Positions 31,343-35,980 of a DNA stretch of 35,980 nt are shown here, piece by piece. The stretch lies in the NCBI GenBank assembly GCA_016209605.1, contig JACQVS010000244.1, forward strand, positions 1-35,980, given 5' to 3'. The notes below the pieces were generated by a model that made no database searches, had not been told where the DNA came from, and saw only the letters and a list, made by a program, of their open reading frames with translations. Made by a program: the position numbers and the translations under genes. This DNA is from Planctomycetota bacterium (GTDB taxonomy: Bacteria; Planctomycetota; UBA8108; JACQVS01). Each line of letters starts with the position of its first letter. The first letter of the stretch is position 1.

Positions 31343-32422
31343 ATGGAAATCCTCATTCTCATTGTCATAGTGGTTTCGGCAATCTGGGTCGCGGTGGATG
31401 CGAAGAACAACAAAATTCCCATCGATAAGAAACCGTATTCCGCCAACAACGGGGCTTTGGCATGGCTATTGACCACACTCCTATTTTGGATCGTTGGTTT
31501 CCCTTACTACCTCATAAAGCGATCCCAGGTCATGAATCAAAGACAAGACGATAGCAAGAATGTCGGCTCGCAGAACCATCCGAAGCTCAGTGCCAACGTG
31601 GAAGAACTTGAGAGGCTAGCGGTTCTTAAGGAAAAGGGGATCCTCAACGATGCTGAGTTCCAGGCCGAGAAAGCCAGATTACTAGGGGGGAGTGTCTTCC
31701 CACTTCCACTACTTAATACGATATCTGAATCCTCCCAAGAAATTTGTAAAATTCCTTACAAGGCCGCTGTACCAGCTATCGGACTACAAGATTGTTCTGA
31801 CAACAAAGTTAGACTTTCTCCAATCCACTTGGTTGGAATTACCGTAGGGATCTTAATAGTTGGGTTGTGGATGATTTCAGATGATGGACCTTTGCCACTA
31901 TTTAAACAACAAAAACCATTGAAACAAGCATTTGCTCAAGATCAGAGACAAGCAGACAGGTCAAAGGAGAATCCCAACTATAAAGCCATTGATCCGGCTC
32001 AGCCTTCTAAAACTTACGACATGCCGTCGTTTATTGCCGGAATAACCCACATAAAATCTGCCACGCTAACCAGTGGAAAGAGCTTAACAGCGAAAAGAAC
32101 ACTTTATATTTATTGCAAGTCTGAAAACGATGCCCAGCTAATGATAATATCATTAAAATCCGGTTTGTCAATGGATGGCTGGACGGTTGTTGGAGGTATA
32201 TATAAAAAATCGGATGAAGTGTTTTCCCATCTGTTCAAGCAACTTTTCTACAAAAAAAATAGCATGGACCTCCCTTTCCTGTCATTTATGGATGCTCGAG
32301 GCCAAGAATGTCGACTCGTCTGTCTTAACGAAAGCAGAGACGATAAAATTGCTGTATTGAAGGACAGCTTGACCGATGTCAATAGAATTCCAAGTGTCCG
32401 CAACGTCGAAGAACATTATTAG
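31343..32422 (+). CDS. SHOCT-domain membrane protein of unknown function
   Basis: The 359-aa protein has an N-terminal membrane helix (MEILILIVIVVSAIWVAVDA) and a second (LAWLLTTLLFWIVGFPYYLI). A SHOCT motif follows near residues 85-115 (EELERLAVLKEKGILNDAEFQAEKARLL), and a third helix near 170-190 (LVGITVGILIVGLWMI). The C-terminal ~150 residues form a soluble part rich in beta strands, of no known family. SHOCT motifs mediate oligomerisation in many membrane proteins. ATG 31343 has AGGTGG five bases upstream. Codons are clearly more AT-rich than in the genes before 30.9 kb, which marks it as foreign or from another lineage. Confidence 0.7.
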   Translation: MEILILIVIVVSAIWVAVDAKNNKIPIDKKPYSANNGALAWLLTTLLFWIVGFPYYLIKRSQVMNQRQDDSKNVGSQNHPKLSANVEELERLAVLKEKGILNDAEFQAEKARLLGGSVFPLPLLNTISESSQEICKIPYKAAVPAIGLQDCSDNKVRLSPIHLVGITVGILIVGLWMISDDGPLPLFKQQKPLKQAFAQDQRQADRSKENPNYKAIDPAQPSKTYDMPSFIAGITHIKSATLTSGKSLTAKRTLYIYCKSENDAQLMIISLKSGLSMDGWTVVGGIYKKSDEVFSHLFKQLFYKKNSMDLPFLSFMDARGQECRLVCLNESRDDKIAVLKDSLTDVNRIPSVRNVEEHY

Positions 32423-32480
32423 AGTTTACCCATTTCGTGGGAGAGCCAATTAAAAGAAGGGTTTCCAATGGCTTATTATG

Positions 32481-32686
32481 GGCGGGCGCCAGAATAACGT
32501 GCACTTGAAGGAGTACTCGAAGAAGGGCACCAACTTCTCGATCGAGACTATCTTCTCGATCGAGACTATCCGCCCGCTCCTCGACGGAACCACCAACGGC
32601 CCGCCGTCATCGAGGCTTTCGACAAGGCCGGCAACATGGGCTATCTCACCTTCGAGTACTTCCACCCGTTCCCTCCCTACCCGAGG
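32481..32686 (+). pseudogene. Remnant of a sugar phosphate isomerase/epimerase (TIM barrel)
   Basis: A GC-rich patch within AT-rich DNA encodes NVHLKEYSKKGTNFSIETI and then DGTTN. After losing one base near 32597, it continues in another frame as PAVIEAFDKAGNMGYLTFEY and FHPFPPYP. Joined, this reads like the C-terminal strands of AP-endonuclease-2-type sugar isomerases/epimerases, which have an 'HxKxY' strand and a 'GYLTFEYF' strand. No start, N-terminal half or proper end is present. An 18-bp in-frame duplication (FSIETI twice) adds to the decay. The identification is from memory of the family and needs a search. Confidence 0.5.
32535..32570 (+). repeat. Perfect 18-bp tandem duplication
   Basis: TTCTCGATCGAGACTATC is repeated exactly, at 32535-32552 and 32553-32570. 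It lies inside the epimerase remnant and duplicates six codons. Each unit contains the palindrome TCGATCGA, a possible slippage aid. Confidence 0.9.
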
Positions 32687-32737
32687 CGTTCTTTTCAATA
32701 GGGCTAACCTTTTCATCCCAATATTATCCCAAAAGCC

Positions 32738-33013
32738 TCAACGACTAATCATCTTTCCCCAGATAGCCTCCTGTGCCACAGGGTCATTGCTGAAGTCAAG
32801 ATAGCCCCCTCCGCCAAGCGGGATCCCATCTGGGCCTATCTCGCCATCTTCAGTTGTTTCTTCTATCGTCACTTTTCCTAATGGAGTTTGTCCCTTGATT
32901 GGATTTTTGATAGCCACATCTTCTTGAGGATTCGAAAACCGTAGTTTTGGAGACAAGCAGCTGGACATGATCGCAAGAGTAAAAAAAAAGAATACAACTA
33001 CTTTACATTTCAT
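32738..33013 (-). CDS. Small lipoprotein of unknown function
   Basis: The 91-aa frame starts with a phenylalanine-rich signal (KVVVFFFFTLAIM) and a lipobox-like MSSC (Cys19). A short, polar, glycine-rich mature part follows (ETTEDGEIGPDGIPLGGGGYLDFSNDP). GAGG lies upstream of the ATG at a suitable distance. No family is recognised. Codon use is AT-rich like its neighbours. The segment before it on the same strand (33014-33324) shows no gene. Confidence 0.55.
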   Translation of the reverse strand: MKCKVVVFFFFTLAIMSSCLSPKLRFSNPQEDVAIKNPIKGQTPLGKVTIEETTEDGEIGPDGIPLGGGGYLDFSNDPVAQEAIWGKMISR

Positions 33014-33324
33014 AGATACCTCATATCTTTATTAATCACCCAACGTCGTGAAAGAACGCTCACTCTTCAGTGATTGTCATTCCCAGTCATTCTTGACCCA
33101 GGATGCCGGTCAATTTGACCCACCACGTTGCCGCAGTACTCGATTTCATTCTTCTTCCTATCCTCATGCCAATGCTTGCGTTTCATTCCTGGGGGTTTCA
33201 TCTACCCCCTGGGCCAGCCAGACCGGCAAAATGGTCTCCTTTGAACCGGCATTGATAGTGCTGAAACGACGTGCAGACACTCTGAGCATATTATCGAGCG
33301 GGGCTGCGATGGTGACGATTAAAT
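33014..33324. other. Intergenic stretch with possible decayed insertion-sequence debris
   Basis: No convincing gene is seen in these 311 bases. GGTCAATTTGACC (33108-33120) is a small perfect palindrome. A run of short C- and G-tracts (TCCTGGGGGTTT, CTACCCCCTGGG) near 33185-33220 can pair. The look recalls ends of degraded insertion sequences, but no transposase fragment could be identified, so this is only a suspicion. Confidence 0.25.
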
Positions 33325-35980
33325 CTAGTAATTCGCACCACTCGTAAGATCAATTGCTACTTTCCACCGGTTCCCTACCATATCTATAACTACCGATCGT
33401 TCATCATACTTGGAATCTCCTGCCTTAAAATCATTAAATTGATCAACCACTGTAATTCTAAGATACACCTTTACCGCTGATTCTGAGTACTTTTCCTTTA
33501 ACCTTTCAACTTCTACCCGTGTCCCTTTTCCATAAATTGCCTCAACCGCTGGTCTCATTCTCGTCCCATGAAATTCCATCAAACCTGCGATACAGGCTTT
33601 CACTGCCAATTCAGCACTAGGGGCATTAACATTGAGCGTCACATCTCCGGGCTTATCAATAATATGATAATAATTTGTAACATCCGCCTCCCACTTCGCA
33701 TAATCCCTCCGAATGTCAGCGTCGTGTGATGCCAAATAGAAATCTATCTTAGCATTGTCCCCTTTCTTATGTGTCAAAAGAATGGGGTACTGTTCTTCGA
33801 TCCTCAAAGCCTCAAAAGTCCTTCTGAAGGCCAGAAAGCTGCGAGTCTGCTTGAACCCATCGAGGCTCTTATCTCCTATGCGAATAAGCGAAATTATGTC
33901 GTACGCCTCCAAGGCATCGGGGTCCTTCTCAGTTAAGTGTCCACGAAGCGCTCTGAGCACTTGGCTATCCTCTACAACATCGCACTTCCATTGCACAATC
34001 TCCCTAATGTAGTGAAATCGATCCTTATATCCATCGGCTACAAAACGGGGGCTCCAAGAGCTCTCGAAAGCCACAGCCAGTTCGAAGTAGGCCGACACAA
34101 AGCTGCCGTAATACTTCTGGCCACAGTAACTGGCCATATCTCCACGACAGCACAGGTCTTTGAAGAGTTTCACTGCCCCGTCACCAAGCGACCAAGCTTG
34201 GCCTTCTGCGGCCTTCCTGAGTATACCCTCGAGCCGTCTACTCAAAACGTCTACACTGCCGGCAGCGTCGTACTGTGAGAGAACAGAAAACGCGCCTTTT
34301 AAGGTTTGGAGGTCATTGGAGCCCTCCATGACCTCGGAAGCCTTTTTCAAGAAACTCGCCTTCATTTCCTGAATTCGCTTTGCCCTGCCTTCCGATGAAG
34401 AGGCTCCCTCTTCGCGATCAAACAGCTCCTTAACGCCACGAGCCTCTGCCGTTTTCAGAAACGAGACAAAGTCTCGAGACTTCTCCTCGGTGACCGCCAG
34501 CCGGGCATCTCCAACGCATTCTTTCCACGCAGCACTATCCCCCAGCGCCGCCAATCGCTGTCCGACGGCAATGCACGCCTCAGGTGTCTTTACGGCAAGC
34601 ACGGCCCCTTGTACTTTTGCAGACAACTCAATCAAGTCTACAAGCCTTTTTTTCCCCTCCACACTTGCGTCTACTTGACAAAGATCTGACAATAGATCCA
34701 CAGGTGGAGACGTGTTTTTCCCGATAAGTGCTTTTGCTTCTTTTAGACCCGACTCGAACACTTCAGCTTTGAAAGCCTGCACAATCTCTTCTACGTTCTC
34801 ACATGCCTCTTTCGATATAGCCTTCGTAAATTCTGAGATTGCTAAACTACAACGCCCTGCAGCTCGATGCTTCATCGCATCCATCCTTGCTACTTTCACT
34901 AAAAAAGCGCATAGTTGAACCCTAAGACGCGGTTCGTTGCGTAGGAGGATTAGGGCTCGGCCCTTTACAGCATCGTACCCGTCTTCAGAGTGATACAAGA
35001 TCGCCACTTCACTCACGGTTTGCAATGAATCAAGGAACTTATCGTGCAACACATGAATCGGAAGGGCTCTAAGCGCCTTTACAATGCTGGAGAACCTGTG
35101 GCTTTCTTCTTTGGTAAGAATAACTTTGCCATCGAGAAAAGAGTTTTCAAGCTTTTCCAGGGCGTTCCACGCAGTCTGTTGCCCAGAGCGACATTCCGCA
35201 AGCCTTCCCGCTACAGTGAGGGTACTCAACCAGTTCCCCCCTTGATTTTCCACGGATAACCAGTTTGTCAAGCAGCTGGCCATGATACTTTCCCCAGCGT
35301 CATTGATTTCGAAGCGCAAGCGGCCAGTGCCATTATCTAGTTGCTTCGATACCGATACGCAGTAGTGCACAAACCCTGCTCGGTAGTCACGGTCCGGGCT
35401 AATAGCCATCAGGTCTTCTTGGTGTGCTTGCATCAATTCTCCACAAAAATCAATTGCCAATAAGTCTCTGAATTCATCAATATCCCACTTAACAAACACA
35501 CTAGTAAACCTACTGGCTTGCGATAGGTAATCAAGCGTTTGAAGTGCCCCAACGCTTTTCATGAGAGAAGATATTGTTTCGTCTATTTTGTCGCTAAGAG
35601 TGTCGATTGCGTCTGTTTGGGACTTCTGTAGAACAAGGTGCTCTTTGAGTCGCTCCTGGAATTGCTGGAGAGCCCTTGTAGCGTCAGATGCCACTGTGAG
35701 GATCTGGCTTGTGTTATTGTTGATGAAGTCGTAGTTGGATGTCTCTTGTTGCAACATCGAGCAGATGAGTGCGCAACGGTAGATCCACACATCGACTACT
35801 GCTTGTGTGGAGGATGCTTTCTCATTGGTATTTGCCGCAGCTATTCGAGCTTCAGTCTTTGCCTTCTCTAAAAGGAGATCTTGTCGTATCCTATAGAGTT
35901 CATGGCCAGTGGGTTCCAAATAGTTACGAGTAGCTATGCCTTGGACGATTACTTGAGTACGATAATCACTCCGGTCTCCC
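33325..35980 (-). CDS. Large, mostly helical cytoplasmic protein of unknown function, 5' end beyond the window
   Basis: The frame is open to the right edge. Before the TTG at 35919 it continues as GDRSDYRTQVIVQGIATRNY with no stop, so the real start lies outside and at least 884 residues are encoded. The product lacks a signal peptide or membrane helices. Residues after the TTG (LYRIRQDLLLEKAKTEARIAA, ALQQFQERLKEHLVLQKSQTDAIDTLSDKIDETI) look like coiled coil. The middle is alpha-helical, repeat-like and unrecognised. The last ~100 residues (PAVEAIYGKGTRVEVERLKEKY, VKVYLRITVVDQF, RSVVIDMVGNRWKVAIDL) look like an alpha/beta cap. GC is near 48%, well below the left part of the window. No family known to me. 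Confidence 0.7.
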   Translation of the reverse strand, partial: GDRSDYRTQVIVQGIATRNYLEPTGHELYRIRQDLLLEKAKTEARIAAANTNEKASSTQAVVDVWIYRCALICSMLQQETSNYDFINNNTSQILTVASDATRALQQFQERLKEHLVLQKSQTDAIDTLSDKIDETISSLMKSVGALQTLDYLSQASRFTSVFVKWDIDEFRDLLAIDFCGELMQAHQEDLMAISPDRDYRAGFVHYCVSVSKQLDNGTGRLRFEINDAGESIMASCLTNWLSVENQGGNWLSTLTVAGRLAECRSGQQTAWNALEKLENSFLDGKVILTKEESHRFSSIVKALRALPIHVLHDKFLDSLQTVSEVAILYHSEDGYDAVKGRALILLRNEPRLRVQLCAFLVKVARMDAMKHRAAGRCSLAISEFTKAISKEACENVEEIVQAFKAEVFESGLKEAKALIGKNTSPPVDLLSDLCQVDASVEGKKRLVDLIELSAKVQGAVLAVKTPEACIAVGQRLAALGDSAAWKECVGDARLAVTEEKSRDFVSFLKTAEARGVKELFDREEGASSSEGRAKRIQEMKASFLKKASEVMEGSNDLQTLKGAFSVLSQYDAAGSVDVLSRRLEGILRKAAEGQAWSLGDGAVKLFKDLCCRGDMASYCGQKYYGSFVSAYFELAVAFESSWSPRFVADGYKDRFHYIREIVQWKCDVVEDSQVLRALRGHLTEKDPDALEAYDIISLIRIGDKSLDGFKQTRSFLAFRRTFEALRIEEQYPILLTHKKGDNAKIDFYLASHDADIRRDYAKWEADVTNYYHIIDKPGDVTLNVNAPSAELAVKACIAGLMEFHGTRMRPAVEAIYGKGTRVEVERLKEKYSESAVKVYLRITVVDQFNDFKAGDSKYDERSVVIDMVGNRWKVAIDLTSGANY

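Noticed and set aside
31072..31476. Antisense 134-codon frame before the SHOCT gene
   Set aside because: It overlaps the SHOCT gene's conserved N-terminal membrane helix, has no ribosome site, and shows no family features.
33048..33347. 99-codon frame in the gap between the small lipoprotein and the large unknown gene
   Set aside because: Composition is not protein-like and it overlaps the end of the large gene; no similarity recognised.
1..35980. tRNA, rRNA, riboswitch, integrase or attachment sites
   Set aside because: I looked through the gaps and found no cloverleaf, conserved riboswitch core or recombinase; absence is by eye only.

Overview
The window is most consistent with a deeply branching, high-GC planctomycete-type bacterium, probably from a metagenome assembly. 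This rests on protein content: two secreted proteins ending in the same dockerin-like paired-repeat module, an ECF sigma factor overlapping a Ser/Thr kinase start, a CotH/lamin-tail giant secreted protein, a parallel beta-helix protein and a DUF4058 protein. No rRNA or tRNA was seen, so taxonomy is inference.

Layout. 1-5.8 kb: the end of a Uma2-family gene that looks frameshifted, a purM-like AIR synthase, a secreted beta-helix protein and a lipoprotein. 5.8-7.5 kb: a small island with an alpha/beta-hydrolase-like protein and a VapB(AbrB)-VapC toxin-antitoxin pair. 7.6-12.5 kb: an HDAC-family deacetylase, an FG-GAP/dockerin-like protein, and a coupled run of GtrA, phosphodiester glycosidase and a six-TM protein. 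The glycosidase start region carries a 151-bp palindromic element. 12.7-20.1 kb: DUF4058, cytochrome oxidase subunits III and IV plus a 52-aa membrane protein, a family 2 glycosyltransferase, and a 1551-aa CotH protein.

20.1-26.9 kb is the centrepiece: a compact type III-A CRISPR effector operon, cas6-cas10-csm2-csm3-csm4-csm5, mostly with overlapping or abutting genes. Cas10 keeps its HD motif and a degenerate first Palm, but I find no GGDD motif and the region that should hold the second (cyclase) Palm is short. No CARF/Csm6-type effector, cas1/cas2 or CRISPR array is visible in the window. The simplest reading is a cyclic-oligoadenylate-independent type III machine acting by Csm3 target-RNA cleavage and Cas10 HD DNase activity. 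A ~125-bp dispersed intergenic repeat sits inside this operon between csm3 and csm4, with a second copy at 12.55 kb.

27-30.9 kb: a HAMP-like membrane protein, an enolase-superfamily enzyme, a small exported protein, an ECF sigma factor, and a kinase gene that stops after the N-lobe. From about 30.9 kb the DNA becomes visibly more AT-rich and gene-sparse. It holds a SHOCT protein, a GC-rich sugar-phosphate isomerase/epimerase remnant, a small lipoprotein and a large unknown helical protein open to the window edge. This part is either a horizontally acquired or rearranged island, or an assembly junction.
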